44,888 bases of DNA from an uncultured Opitutia bacterium (GTDB taxonomy: Bacteria > Verrucomicrobiota > Verrucomicrobiia > Opitutales > Opitutaceae): assembly GCA_903830425.1 (NCBI GenBank), contig CAIKTR010000028.1:1-44888 (forward strand), written 5' to 3'. Made by a program: the position numbers and the translations under genes. The notes below the pieces were generated by a model, which saw only the letters and a program-made list of their open reading frames with translations, searched no databases and was not told where the DNA came from. Shown piece after piece: positions 17,074 through 27,987 of this stretch (its first letter is position 1; every line of letters starts with the position of its first letter).

Positions 17074-18015
17074 ATGACGACGGCCCGCCGAACTTTCGAT
17101 TGCTGGCGCTATGTCGGCCTGATGATGGTCGCCGCTGCGTCCGTCTGGGCGGGCAGTCCAGCGGGGCAGGTTCCGGGAACGACCGGCGAGGACCAGGTGG
17201 TCGTGATGCGACCCTTCGAGGTGCAGATCGCGGTGCTCGGGTCGATCGGCGTGAGGTTCACGCTCAACGGTGATGACGCCGACGATCTGGCGGCGCAGAT
17301 CGTCTGGGCGAGCCTCACGGATGTGCCGGCCGGGGGCCCGGGCGCCCGGGCCGGCTTGAAGGCCGGGGACGAACTGATTCGTCTGAACGACCGCCTGATC
17401 CGCGGGTTGACGATCCCGCAGTTGGCCGGACTGATTCGGCGGAATCGCGAGCGGGGTAATCTTGTCTGGACGGTGCGCCGCGGCGTGCTGGGGGTCACCT
17501 TTACAACGGTTTTCAATGGCAAACCGGAAAGCGAGGCCCGCTCGCTGTCGAGGCCGACGGCTTCTCCGCGGCTGCTTCAGGGCAGGACCAATCTGGAGTG
17601 CGCGACCGGGGTGGCACCGTCCGCACTCCCGCCGCTGCCGCTTGTCGCGTCGCAGGTCGAGTTGATGGAGCCGTTCAGTGTGCGGGAGACCTGGACGGAG
17701 GCGATCGAGGTCCGGTTCATGCTCAGCGGGAAAAACCTGACCAGCACGCTCGACGATCCCATGCGGGAGGCGAATATCGCCTCGGTGCAGGGGGTCGGGG
17801 CTGGCACCCGCCAAGGCCTGCAAACGGGCGATGTCCTCGTCCGGTTGAACGGCACGGCGCTGCAGGGTCTGACGATCCGCCAACTCGGTGCCCTGGTCGC
17901 GGGGATGCGGAAAAAAGGGGACCTCGTTTGGGAGGTCCGCCGGGGCCTCACCTTTTTCTCCCGACGTTATAATGGCAAGTGGACCAAGCCCCTGCCGCTG
18001 CCGGCGGGCAGCTAG
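17074..18015 (+). CDS. Exported protein with two PDZ-like repeats
   Basis: This is 313 residues. The N-terminus has Arg residues then GLMMVAAASVWA followed by GS, a likely Sec signal peptide with cleavage after VWA. Two homologous segments follow, at about residues 43-138 and 194-290. Each begins with MxPFxV, continues through a beta-rich part into AGLKAGDELIRLNDRLIRGL in repeat 1 or GLQTGDVLVRLNGTALQGL in repeat 2, and ends in GNLVWTVRRG or GDLVWEVRRG. This is the PDZ carboxylate-binding loop plus its last strands, so the protein probably binds peptide termini in the periplasm. There is no protease domain. An internal duplication created the gene. It converges with the pseudopilin gene with only 3 bp between the stop codons and no terminator. 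Confidence 0.75.
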   Translation: MTTARRTFDCWRYVGLMMVAAASVWAGSPAGQVPGTTGEDQVVVMRPFEVQIAVLGSIGVRFTLNGDDADDLAAQIVWASLTDVPAGGPGARAGLKAGDELIRLNDRLIRGLTIPQLAGLIRRNRERGNLVWTVRRGVLGVTFTTVFNGKPESEARSLSRPTASPRLLQGRTNLECATGVAPSALPPLPLVASQVELMEPFSVRETWTEAIEVRFMLSGKNLTSTLDDPMREANIASVQGVGAGTRQGLQTGDVLVRLNGTALQGLTIRQLGALVAGMRKKGDLVWEVRRGLTFFSRRYNGKWTKPLPLPAGS

Positions 18016-18018
18016 TGC

Positions 18019-18372
18019 CTAGGGACCATAGGTGATGGTCCGGGTCCCGGCGATGCCGCTGACGGTGATCGCCTCACCTTGGGTGTAGTTGTCCGGATAG
18101 TTTTCATTGGCCACGAGATTCAGCGTCTTCACGTAGCTCAACGAGCCCACGAGGCTGCCGATGGCCACGGTCGTGTCGCCGCTTTCCAAGTAGTATTGGT
18201 CGGCGGCGGACGAGAGTTGGCGGGCGTTGTTGAAGACCGCCCGGTCCTGCGACGTCTGGCGGATCCTCTGAAAAGCGGGCAGCGCGAGGGAGGAGAGGAG
18301 GCCGATGATCACGCAGACAATCATGATTTCAACGATGGTGAAACCGGAGGGAGGGAGGTTGGTGCGCGGCAT
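18019..18372 (-). CDS. Type II secretion / type IV pilus-like pseudopilin
   Basis: This 117-residue protein has a short leader ending in SG, then FTIVEIMIVCVIIGLLSSLALPAF. That is the prepilin peptidase (PilD-type) site, with Phe1 as the methylated residue, Glu5 for assembly and a hydrophobic alpha-1 helix. The globular part is small, with DQYYLESGD and a short beta-rich end. It lacks the paired cysteines of type IVa major pilins, so a GspG-like or Verrucomicrobia-type pseudopilin is more likely. It would sit in the inner membrane and be built into a pseudopilus after processing. No other secretion or pilus gene is nearby, so it stands alone. A 17-bp inverted repeat at 18426-18442 lies 54 bp upstream of its start. 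Confidence 0.85.
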   Translation of the reverse strand: MPRTNLPPSGFTIVEIMIVCVIIGLLSSLALPAFQRIRQTSQDRAVFNNARQLSSAADQYYLESGDTTVAIGSLVGSLSYVKTLNLVANENYPDNYTQGEAITVSGIAGTRTITYGP

Positions 18373-18723
18373 GGGTCCAGCCGTCCAGCACCAGCCGCCG
18401 GGCGTGCCACAGATATCGGCTCAATTTGTCCGAACCGGACAAGGAAAACAGCTGAGGAGGGATTCTACCGCCGTTGGGAAATTGCCGGCCACCCCGGAAG
18501 GGGATGGCCGCTGAAGCGCTCATACCACTGGGGAGGGAAGCCCCTGCGGTCGAACTCCTGCCGACAAGCGCCGGCTTATCGGGGTGGGGTGGGCTGTGAG
18601 CGGTCTGCCTGCTCGGTGCGAGTCCTGCTCCTGAGACCAGAGGGTGTGGCGAAATTGCTTGTCACCCTCTCGGCGCAAAGCCTAATACCCGCCACTCGTC
18701 TCCACAGGATAAGTGTCTCTTTT
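18373..18723. other. 351-bp gene-free interval between the pseudopilin and tRNA-Thr genes
   Basis: No convincing reading frame fits this interval. It should carry the divergent promoters of the pseudopilin gene (- strand) and the tRNA (+ strand). Visible structure includes the inverted repeat TTGTCCG-AAC-CGGACAA at 18426-18442, a GGGG/CCCC hairpin near 18525-18545, and an 8-bp inverted repeat AGAGGGTG/CACCCTCT at 18639-18646 and 18663-18670 with a 16-nt loop. I compared it mentally with SRP RNA, 6S RNA, and cobalamin and c-di-GMP riboswitches and found no match, so a small RNA is possible but unsupported. Confidence 0.4.
18659..18688 (+). promoter_or_regulatory. Possible sigma-70-type promoter for tRNA-Thr
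   Basis: TTGTCA (18659-18664, 5 of 6 matches to the -35 consensus) is separated by 18 nt from TAATAC (18683-18688, a weak -10). Transcription would begin about 30 nt before the mature tRNA 5' end, which is a usual distance. The -10 match is poor, so this is tentative. Confidence 0.35.
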
Positions 18724-18799
18724 GCCGAGCTAGCTCAGTTGGTAGAGCAACGCTTTCGTAAAGCGTGGGTCATCGGTTCAAATCCGATGCTCGGCTCCA
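18724..18799 (+). tRNA. tRNA-Thr, anticodon CGT
   Basis: The 76 nt fold into a complete cloverleaf. The acceptor is GCCGAGC/GCTCGGC, the D stem GCTC/GAGC with loop AGTTGGTA, and the anticodon stem ACGCT/AGCGT with loop TTCGTAA, whose centre is CGT. The variable loop is GGGTC and the T arm ATCGG-TTCAAAT-CCGAT. The discriminator base is T and CCA is encoded in the DNA. The anticodon CGT reads ACG, so the tRNA carries threonine. A strong hairpin with a T-run lies 10 nt downstream. Confidence 0.96.
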
Positions 18800-18808
18800 T
18801 TTCCAAGG

Positions 18809-18842
18809 TGCTTCACCGGTTCAACCGGTGAAGCATCTTTTG
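18809..18842 (+). terminator. Intrinsic terminator after tRNA-Thr
   Basis: TGCTTCACCGGTT (18809-18821) and AACCGGTGAAGCA (18823-18835) are perfect inverted repeats. They are followed by TCTTTTG, with the T-run just after the stem. In practice the innermost pairs open to form the loop. It ends the tRNA transcript and lies before the convergent LON-domain gene. Confidence 0.88.
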
Positions 18843-18913
18843 TTTGGTGGCCCCCCGCTGATGGTCCGCGAGGTGTGTGGCGCGCGTGGCCTAGGTGGCA
18901 GGCTAAGCTGGGT

Positions 18914-19597
18914 TCAATTATCCGCGATTCGCTCGTCGGACAGTCCGTTCTGAAGCTTGCGCTGGAGGCGCAAGGCCTCGATGTCAGCGCGCAGTTGCTG
19001 GGCAAAGAGTTCGAGTCGCCGGCCGACATTCAGCGTTTCCAGGAGTTTTTGTTTCAGGGCGCTGTTTTCACAGAGGCTGAAGGCCGCCAGGTCGATGAAA
19101 ACCTCCGGGTCCTCCACCGTGCGGAGAAACTCAGCCATTTCGGCTGAAACGGGCGCGCCGAACTTTTGTTTCAGTCCGATCAGCCGGGTGAGCTCCCTTT
19201 GGAGCCGGAGGTTCTCGGCCGCATCGGTGACGGGCTCGCTTGCCAGCGCACGGATGCGGACGCGGCGATAGGGTTGGTCATCCAGAATTGCCAGAAACTC
19301 GACGCGGCAGAGTCCCTGCAGGAGTAGGTTGGAGGTGCCATTCTCGTTTTTTTGACAGGCGCGGACGATGCCGATGCTGGCGACGTGGTGGGGCGGCTCG
19401 AACTGGTCGCCGTCGTTAGCTAGCTTGGGATTGAGGCCGCTGACGGCGAAGAGACGGTTGCCGGCGAGCACGTCTTGCACCATTTGCCGGTAGCGCGGCT
19501 CAAAGATGCGGAGTGGGAGCAGCGCCTGAGGAAATAAAGCCACATTGGGCAGGGTCATGACCGGCACTTCGTCCGGCAGGATAATTTCCATCTCCAT
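18914..19597 (-). CDS. LON substrate-binding (N-terminal) domain protein
   Basis: The 227-residue protein starts with an acidic leader and then VMTLPNVALFPQALLPLRIFEPRYRQMV, the hallmark of the LON N-terminal domain. The domain's beta part continues to about residue 110 with GIVRACQKNENGTSNLLLQGLCRVEF. The rest is a helical tail (LRLQRELTRLIGLKQ and LLETLNVGRRLELFAQQL). It has neither the AAA+ ATPase nor the Ser-Lys protease domain of Lon, so it is a stand-alone substrate-binding-type protein, common in bacteria and of unclear role. It may bind unfolded proteins, which would suit its place beside dnaK, but that is inference. It is transcribed divergently from dnaK with 308 bp between the preferred starts. 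Confidence 0.9.
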   Translation of the reverse strand: MEMEIILPDEVPVMTLPNVALFPQALLPLRIFEPRYRQMVQDVLAGNRLFAVSGLNPKLANDGDQFEPPHHVASIGIVRACQKNENGTSNLLLQGLCRVEFLAILDDQPYRRVRIRALASEPVTDAAENLRLQRELTRLIGLKQKFGAPVSAEMAEFLRTVEDPEVFIDLAAFSLCENSALKQKLLETLNVGRRLELFAQQLRADIEALRLQRKLQNGLSDERIADN

Positions 19598-19905
19598 GGC
19601 GTGACCGTATGAGGTTACCCGTCTTATTCAACTTGGGATGGGACGGCGAAGTGCGGGGACATACTGCGGTCAAGGATATGGAGGGTGACGCCCTTCGTGC
19701 CGCCTGTGTGACGATTCTCCGGATAGGTTTGTGCCATCACTGTCACACTAGAGCGGCCAAGACTTGAAAATATGTGCCATTATGGCGTTACGTTGGGACA
19801 TGTGTATTAAATCTGAGATAATGGATATCTTTTAAATAACTGTATAATAACTATCTACGAGTTTTCCTAAACGGAGGCATGCCCATTGCTATGCGGGCTG
19901 TCTCT
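19598..19905. promoter_or_regulatory. Divergent promoter region between the LON-domain gene and dnaK
   Basis: This 308-bp interval is clearly more AT-rich than its surroundings. On the dnaK strand it holds a perfect TATAAT at 19843-19848 without a good -35. CTTGAAA lies at 19763-19769 and resembles a heat-shock sigma -35, but no correctly spaced CCCAT-type -10 follows. The inverted repeat GTGTGAC (19706-19712) / GTCACAC (19742-19748) could be an operator. I see no CIRCE element (TTAGCACTC/GAGTGCTAA). ACGGAGG at 19871-19877 is the ribosome-binding site candidate for dnaK. Confidence 0.5.
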
Positions 19906-21840
<1,935 letters not shown>

Positions 21841-21853
21841 CTTTCAAGCTTGG

Positions 21854-21888
21854 CACGCCGGCGGCGGGTTACGCCGCGGGCGTGTTTT
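21854..21888 (+). terminator. Hairpin terminator between dnaK and groES
   Basis: CACGCCGGCGGCG (21854-21866) and CGCCGCGGGCGTG (21872-21884) pair with one mismatch around a 5-nt loop. TTTT follows at 21885-21888. It probably ends or attenuates the dnaK transcript before groES. The remaining 45 bp to the groES start leave little room for a full separate promoter, so partial read-through is plausible. Confidence 0.7.
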
Positions 21889-21933
21889 GCTGAAAAATCC
21901 ATAAACTCCACCCTTCAACCCAAACCCACATAT

Positions 21934-22230
21934 ATGGCTAACATTAAGATCAAACCTATCGGTGATCGTGTTCTCGTTGAGCACATCGAAGAAAAAGAGC
22001 AGGTCCGCGGAGGCATCATCATCCCGGACAGCGCCAAAGAAAAGCCCCAGGAGGCCAAAGTCATCGCCCTTGGCACCGGCAAGAAAGACGAGGACGGCAA
22101 GGTTACGCCCTTCGAAGTGAAGGTCGGCGACACCGTGCTCATCAGCAAGTACGGCGGCACCGAGGTGAAGCTGGGCGACAAAAAATACACGCTCGTCCGC
22201 GAGGACGACATCCTTGGCGTCATTGGCTGA
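21934..22230 (+). CDS. groES: Co-chaperonin GroES (Hsp10)
   Basis: The 98-residue protein has the normal family length. It forms the seven-subunit lid of the GroEL folding chamber. It contains [17 protein letters not shown] at the start, the mobile loop region [28 protein letters not shown], and [18 protein letters not shown] near the end, all typical. ATG 21934 is used because homology begins there; an earlier in-frame ATG at 21850 lies within the terminator. The leader is A- and C-rich (caacccaaacccacat) with no ribosome-binding site. groEL starts 44 bp downstream in the same direction, forming the usual groESL pair. Confidence 0.97.
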   Translation: MANIKIKPIGDRVLVEHIEEKEQVRGGIIIPDSAKEKPQEAKVIALGTGKKDEDGKVTPFEVKVGDTVLISKYGGTEVKLGDKKYTLVREDDILGVIG

Positions 22231-22265
22231 ACCCGGCGTCCCACCCTCACAATCCACTAAAATAA

Positions 22266-23912
<1,647 letters not shown>

Positions 23913-23940
23913 GCCAGGCCATCGATCCAAGTAATTCCAA

Positions 23941-23971
23941 GGCGCCCCGCGAAAGCGGGGCGCCTTTTTTT
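23941..23971 (+). terminator. Intrinsic terminator of groESL
   Basis: A perfect 10-bp stem GGCGCCCCGC/GCGGGGCGCC with loop GAAA is followed by seven T residues (23965-23971). It lies 28 bp after the groEL stop and is the clearest intrinsic terminator in the window. Confidence 0.96.
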
Positions 23972-24103
23972 GTCTGCTTATCACGCCGGCACCCAGCGAC
24001 CAGCGCAGGACGACACCGAATGCGGGTGGCGTCCCCGTGCCTTTCACGCCACCTGTACCAATGGTCAGCTAGGCGGGCTGCGCCCATCTGCTAAGATGAG
24101 GGT

Positions 24104-26059
24104 ATGCGCTGGATGTGTCATGGTGGTCTGGGTCTGGTATTGTGGGGGTGCGCTTTCCATGGATTCGCTCTGGCAGAAGCTCCGTCCCGAATTGCCGCCC
24201 TCCGGACAGAGCTCAGCTACCATGACGAACTCTATTTCCGGAAATCAGCCCCTGCGATCTCGGACGCGGCTTACGACCAGCTCAAACAGGAGCTAGAGCG
24301 TTTGGAACAGGCAGACGCGTCCAAGGTGAGGGAGAGTTTTCCCCGCAGTTCCCTAGGCGACGACCGGACAGGTGTTTTGCCCACTTACCGGCATCGCGAG
24401 CGGATGCTCAGTCTCGACAAGGGCTGCTCCGAAGCTGATTTGCAGTCGTTCTACTCGAAAATGACCAAGATCGCTGGTGACCGAGGCGTCACGTGTGTGG
24501 TGGAGCCGAAGTACGATGGTTTGGCCATCAGCGTCACCTATGAAGATGGCGTGCTCATCCATGCCACTACCCGCGGCAACGGGGAGGAGGGAGACGATGT
24601 CACGACAAATGCTTTGGCCATGCCTACGCTACCAAGGCGGTTACGCTCAGTAGCGGCTGATGGCACAGTGAATCCGATCCCATCGCTCATCGAACTGCGA
24701 GGAGAGGTCTATCTCCCGTTGCCGGAGTTCGAGCGGCTCAATCACGAAAGAGAGTTGGCGGGTGAGCCCGGGTATGCCCATCCCCGCAACGTAGCCGCGG
24801 CGACGCTGCGGCAGCAGAATACCGGCGCAGTGGCTCAGCGGCGGCTTGCGGTGGTATTTTATGGCTGGGGTGCGTGTGCTCCGGAGAGCGACCGGCCGGG
24901 GAGTCAGCGTGCGTTCCATCATCTGGTGAAGCAATGGGGCTTACCAGGGGTGGAGCGTTTCCATGTGGTGAGCACGGCGGAAGAAGCCTGGGCGTCAGTC
25001 CAGGCGTTTCAGGGCTACCGGCAAAACTTGAAGGCTCCGACAGACGGCGTGGTGGTTAAACTCGACGCAACCGCGAGCCAGTTGGTCGCAGGCGTGACGG
25101 CGCAGGCCCCGCGTTGGGCCATGGCGATCAAGTATCCGGCGTTGCGCAGTGAAACGCGGGTGGAGGCGATCACGTTGCAGGTCGGGCGCACGGGAGTGAT
25201 CACGCCGGTCGCGGAAATCACGCCGGTGGAGATTGATGGCGCGAAGATTGCGCGAGCCACGTTACACAACCGGCGCGAGATTGCCCGGCAGGATATCCGG
25301 GTGGGGGATTGGGTTTATGTGCAGAGAGCGGGGGAAGTCATTCCCGACGTCGTGGGGGTCAATCTAGCGCGTCGTCCGCCCGACAGCGAGATATTCACCT
25401 TTCCGTCCGACTGCCCGGTGTGTCGGTCCCGACTCACCCAGCGCACCGATGAGGTGGCGGTGCGGTGTCCAAATTATGATTGTCCCGGGCAGCTCAGGAG
25501 ACGGTTGGAGCATTTCGGGTCGGAAGCCTGCGTGGATATCGCCGGGCTGGGACCGGAGATGATCGAGGCCTTGGTTCGCGAGGGTGGGGTCAGGGGCATC
25601 CCGGATCTCTATCGATTCAAGCGCGGAGGTACCGTCATGGGGGCTCCAAGCCTGGTTTCTGGCCAGGCGGGGGCCCGGTTGCAGGAAGCGATGGAGCAGA
25701 GCAAGCGGGCGGAGTTGTGGCGGTTCATTTGCGGCTTGGGTATCCCGCACGTGGGGCCGGTCACAGCCCAAGATCTGGCCGGCCGATTTGACGGTCTGAA
25801 GGAACTGATGGCGGCATGCACCCATCCGGATGTTCAGGTGAAGGAGGTGACAATGAGGGATCTCAGCCCGACGGTCGTTAAGTCATTGGCGACCTATTTT
25901 TCTGAACCACGAAACCGGGAGCTCATCACTGAACTGATCGCGTTGGGAGTGCAGCCGACCTCACGGCCCAGCCGAAAAACAGCGGCGACTCGGGCGACAT
26001 TTCTCGGTGCCAAGGTGGATAGGGCGAACGCGCATGCGCAGGGTTTGAGCGGTCCGTGA
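24104..26059 (+). CDS. NAD-dependent DNA ligase, signal-peptide-like start, no BRCT domain
   Basis: This is 651 residues. Domain Ia is followed by the adenylation domain with catalytic Lys136 in EPKYDGLAIS, then TRGNGEEGDDVTTN and ELRGEVYLP. The OB domain contains RATLHNRREIARQDIRVGD. A four-Cys zinc finger (CPVC and CPNYDC) and helix-hairpin-helix repeats (CGLGIPHVGPVTA) follow. The protein ends about 28 residues after the HhH part with a basic, non-BRCT tail, so the usual BRCT domain is missing. The first 24 residues are hydrophobic and end in FALA-EA, a good signal peptidase I site. E. coli LigB is a known relative that also lacks BRCT and has a hydrophobic N-terminus. GAGGG at 24098-24102 fits the internal ATG 24113 better, and both starts keep the hydrophobic segment. 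It may be a second, accessory ligase. Function outside the cytoplasm is unproven, as NAD would have to be available there. Confidence 0.9.
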   Translation: MRWMCHGGLGLVLWGCAFHGFALAEAPSRIAALRTELSYHDELYFRKSAPAISDAAYDQLKQELERLEQADASKVRESFPRSSLGDDRTGVLPTYRHRERMLSLDKGCSEADLQSFYSKMTKIAGDRGVTCVVEPKYDGLAISVTYEDGVLIHATTRGNGEEGDDVTTNALAMPTLPRRLRSVAADGTVNPIPSLIELRGEVYLPLPEFERLNHERELAGEPGYAHPRNVAAATLRQQNTGAVAQRRLAVVFYGWGACAPESDRPGSQRAFHHLVKQWGLPGVERFHVVSTAEEAWASVQAFQGYRQNLKAPTDGVVVKLDATASQLVAGVTAQAPRWAMAIKYPALRSETRVEAITLQVGRTGVITPVAEITPVEIDGAKIARATLHNRREIARQDIRVGDWVYVQRAGEVIPDVVGVNLARRPPDSEIFTFPSDCPVCRSRLTQRTDEVAVRCPNYDCPGQLRRRLEHFGSEACVDIAGLGPEMIEALVREGGVRGIPDLYRFKRGGTVMGAPSLVSGQAGARLQEAMEQSKRAELWRFICGLGIPHVGPVTAQDLAGRFDGLKELMAACTHPDVQVKEVTMRDLSPTVVKSLATYFSEPRNRELITELIALGVQPTSRPSRKTAATRATFLGAKVDRANAHAQGLSGP

Positions 26060-26111
26060 TGGGAATCATTTTTGGTGTTGGTGGAAGACGGATGAACGGG
26101 AGGAAAGGCGG

Positions 26112-26140
26112 GGTGGGGCGCGGTGACGCGCCCCACCTTT
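26112..26140 (+). terminator. Probable terminator after the DNA ligase gene
   Basis: GGTGGGGCGCG (26112-26122) and CGCGCCCCACC (26127-26137) are a perfect 11-bp stem with loop GTGA, followed by only TTT. The short T-run makes it weaker than the groEL terminator. It lies between the ligase stop and the metallo-hydrolase start. Confidence 0.75.
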
Positions 26141-26185
26141 GCCCTTCACTTTGATGGTCCCTGGGTGTTCCGTGGGGGCTCCACC

Positions 26186-26965
26186 ATGGAAGTTGTTTTT
26201 CTCGGCACAGGCACCTCGCAGGGCGTGCCGATGATTGCGTGCGACTGCGATGTCTGCACTTCGGATGACCCGCGCAATCGCCGGTCCCGCACCTCGGTTC
26301 ATGTGGTGATGGATGGTCTGCATATCCAGGTGGATGCTGCCCCTGAGTTTCGACTGCAGTGTTTGAGGGAAAATATCCGCGAACTGGACATATTCATCCT
26401 CACCCACGGCCATGCCGACCACATTACGGGGATGGATGACCTGAGGCGTTTCTGCGATCTCATCGGCGGCCGTGCGCTGACGGTTTACACGACGGATGAA
26501 GGGATGCGACGGGTGCAGGCGGTCTTTCCCTATGCGATAGCTGAACGGCCCGTGTCTAAAGGCTACGCGGCCTTCAAGCCCGTGGCGATGCCAGCGGCTC
26601 TAGAACTTCCCCAAGGCACCATCCAGTCTACCTTACTGCCTCACGGCGGAGTGGAGACTCTTGGTCTGGTCTTCACGGAGCGAAGCAGCGGCAAAAAACT
26701 CGCCTACTACACAGACTGTAAATGTCTTACTGATGAAGCGATTGCGTTAGCAAAAGGGGCCGATGGCGTAGTATTGGACGGGCTACGCCCACAGCCTCAT
26801 CCCTCGCATATGAGCATCCCAGAGGCAGTCGCTGCCGCTCATAAAATCGGTGCTGCTCAGGCATGGTTGACCCACCTCACTCATGTCACCGACCATGGTC
26901 CGACCGACGCTGGGCTACCAACTGGCATCAAACTGGCGTACGATGGGCTTAGATTGATGCTGTAG
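26186..26965 (+). CDS. MBL-fold metallo-hydrolase, PhnP-like
   Basis: This 259-residue cytoplasmic protein opens with VVFLGTGTSQGVPMIACDCDVC and then DDPRNRRSRTS, the extra Cys-rich loop seen in PhnP-type enzymes. The metallo-beta-lactamase motif THGHADH follows near residue 74, with YYTDCK further on and THLTHVTDH supplying late metal ligands. Relatives are phosphodiesterases; PhnP cleaves cyclic ribose phosphate in phosphonate use, but many homologues lie outside phn operons, as here. The substrate is therefore open. An ATG at 26123 would place the start inside the preceding terminator, so ATG 26186 is preferred. No clear operon partner is visible. Confidence 0.9.
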   Translation: MEVVFLGTGTSQGVPMIACDCDVCTSDDPRNRRSRTSVHVVMDGLHIQVDAAPEFRLQCLRENIRELDIFILTHGHADHITGMDDLRRFCDLIGGRALTVYTTDEGMRRVQAVFPYAIAERPVSKGYAAFKPVAMPAALELPQGTIQSTLLPHGGVETLGLVFTERSSGKKLAYYTDCKCLTDEAIALAKGADGVVLDGLRPQPHPSHMSIPEAVAAAHKIGAAQAWLTHLTHVTDHGPTDAGLPTGIKLAYDGLRLML

Positions 26966-27036
26966 GGGACTAGGGCGGGTTTCTGGGTGTCTTGACCCCC
27001 TTTCCCGATGGGATGCGAGAATGGAGTAATAATTGC

Positions 27037-27060
27037 TTGCCTTAAACTATACCTAAGCAA
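27037..27060. promoter_or_regulatory. Imperfect inverted repeat upstream of the Rrf2 gene
   Basis: TTGCCTTA (27037-27044) and TAAGCAA (27054-27060) are imperfect inverted arms around ACTATACC, 24-47 bp before the regulator's ATG. The region is AT-rich in a GC-rich genome and could hold the promoter and an autoregulatory operator. The match to any known Rrf2 site is not established. Confidence 0.3.
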
Positions 27061-27083
27061 TGTAGATTAACTGAGTATTATAA

Positions 27084-27683
27084 ATGAAGCTCTCGAAAAA
27101 AGGCGAATACGCGCTGCGGTCTCTGATCAATCTCGGCATTGCGGCTGAGGTAGGCCGTTCCTTGGTGCAGGTCACGGAACTGGCCGACACCGAGCAGCTC
27201 CCGATTAAGTTTCTGGAGCAGATCATGTCGGCGCTGAAGGAAGCCGGCCTGGTGATCAGCGCCCGGGGAAAGTTCGGCGGCTACCGCTTGGCCAAACCGG
27301 CCAAGCGCATCACCATTGGGGAGGTAGTCCGACTCATTGATGGCCCGCTGGCGCCGCTCGGCTGCGTCAGCCAGACCGCGTACCAAAAATGCACCTGCCC
27401 CGATGAGGCGCACTGTGGATTGCGGATGCTGATGCTGGATGTACGCAACGCCATCTCGGGCATTCTCGACCGCTACACGCTGGCGGACGTGGTTGAAGTC
27501 ACGCTCCGCAAGCTGCGCCGGGACAATGTCCCGCTGCCCTTTTCCCCCGAGGCGGAGCACGCGGCCACACCGCTGCGCGTCCCTGCCCGGCATGCCCGCA
27601 AAAATGCCCGTCAAGCCGGAGTCTCCCGCCTCGATGAGACCGAGGGAGTGCTCCACCAACTGCTCGGCGACTACGCCATATAA
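27084..27683 (+). CDS. Rrf2-family transcriptional regulator with Fe-S-type cysteines
   Basis: The 199-residue protein is longer than most members (130-165). Residues 1-70 form the winged-helix DNA-binding domain (MKLSKKGEYALRSLINL, then GLVISARGKFGGYRLAKP). A dimerisation helix follows. Cys94, Cys103, Cys105 and Cys111 lie in the loop that holds the iron-sulfur cluster in IscR and related sensors, so it may sense cluster, sulfur or redox state. The last 45 residues are basic and extra. It heads a run of sulfate uptake and cysteine synthesis genes. In Bacillus the Rrf2 protein CymR controls such genes and binds CysK, so a sulfur-regulator role is likely, though CymR lacks a cluster. It could instead be an IscR-like general regulator. 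Confidence 0.9.
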   Translation: MKLSKKGEYALRSLINLGIAAEVGRSLVQVTELADTEQLPIKFLEQIMSALKEAGLVISARGKFGGYRLAKPAKRITIGEVVRLIDGPLAPLGCVSQTAYQKCTCPDEAHCGLRMLMLDVRNAISGILDRYTLADVVEVTLRKLRRDNVPLPFSPEAEHAATPLRVPARHARKNARQAGVSRLDETEGVLHQLLGDYAI

Positions 27684-27693
27684 TCACCCCACC

Positions 27694-27885
27694 ATGTCCC
27701 AACTAGCAAATCCCTCGCCTGCTCCGTCATCGGTTCCCGACTGGGTAGCGATCACCCGTGAGAAAGTTGAGAGCCTGCGTTTCGGCGTGGTGCAACTGCT
27801 CGTGCATGACGGCCGTGTGACACAAATCGAGCGCACGGAGAAAACGCGCCTGCCGTCCTACCCAGATACGCCGGTTGTCCGCTGA
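27694..27885 (+). CDS. Small DUF2292 / YezD-like protein
   Basis: The 63-residue protein has the family core REKVESLRFGVVQLLVHDGRVTQIERTEKTRL, the single DUF2292 unit, at about residues 22-54. Family members are small, cytoplasmic and of unknown function, and in many bacteria they lie beside sulfate or cysteine genes, as here. It starts 10 bp after the Rrf2 gene, with C-rich sequence caccccacc before ATG, and 102 bp before the sulfate-binding protein gene. It probably belongs to the sulfur unit, perhaps in regulation or cofactor handling, but no biochemical role is known to me. Confidence 0.85.
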   Translation: MSQLANPSPAPSSVPDWVAITREKVESLRFGVVQLLVHDGRVTQIERTEKTRLPSYPDTPVVR

Positions 27886-27987
27886 CCCATCTTGCGACCG
27901 CCGCATGGTCGGTGGTCTCTCGAATCACCCACCCCCACCTGCGTCCTGAATTTCAGTTCGTCCACGCCCTCTCCGATTTTTTCCGTC

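Noticed and set aside
19763-19790. Sigma-32 heat-shock promoter for dnaK
   Set aside because: CTTGAAA is a perfect -35, but the only CCAT-like stretch is about 7 nt away instead of 11-16, so it is listed only as a resemblance.
27886-27987. Riboswitch (SAM or other) in the leader of the sulfate-binding protein gene
   Set aside because: Only one 8-bp hairpin with a G-T pair is present near 27897-27918; no SAM-type core, no terminator and too little length.
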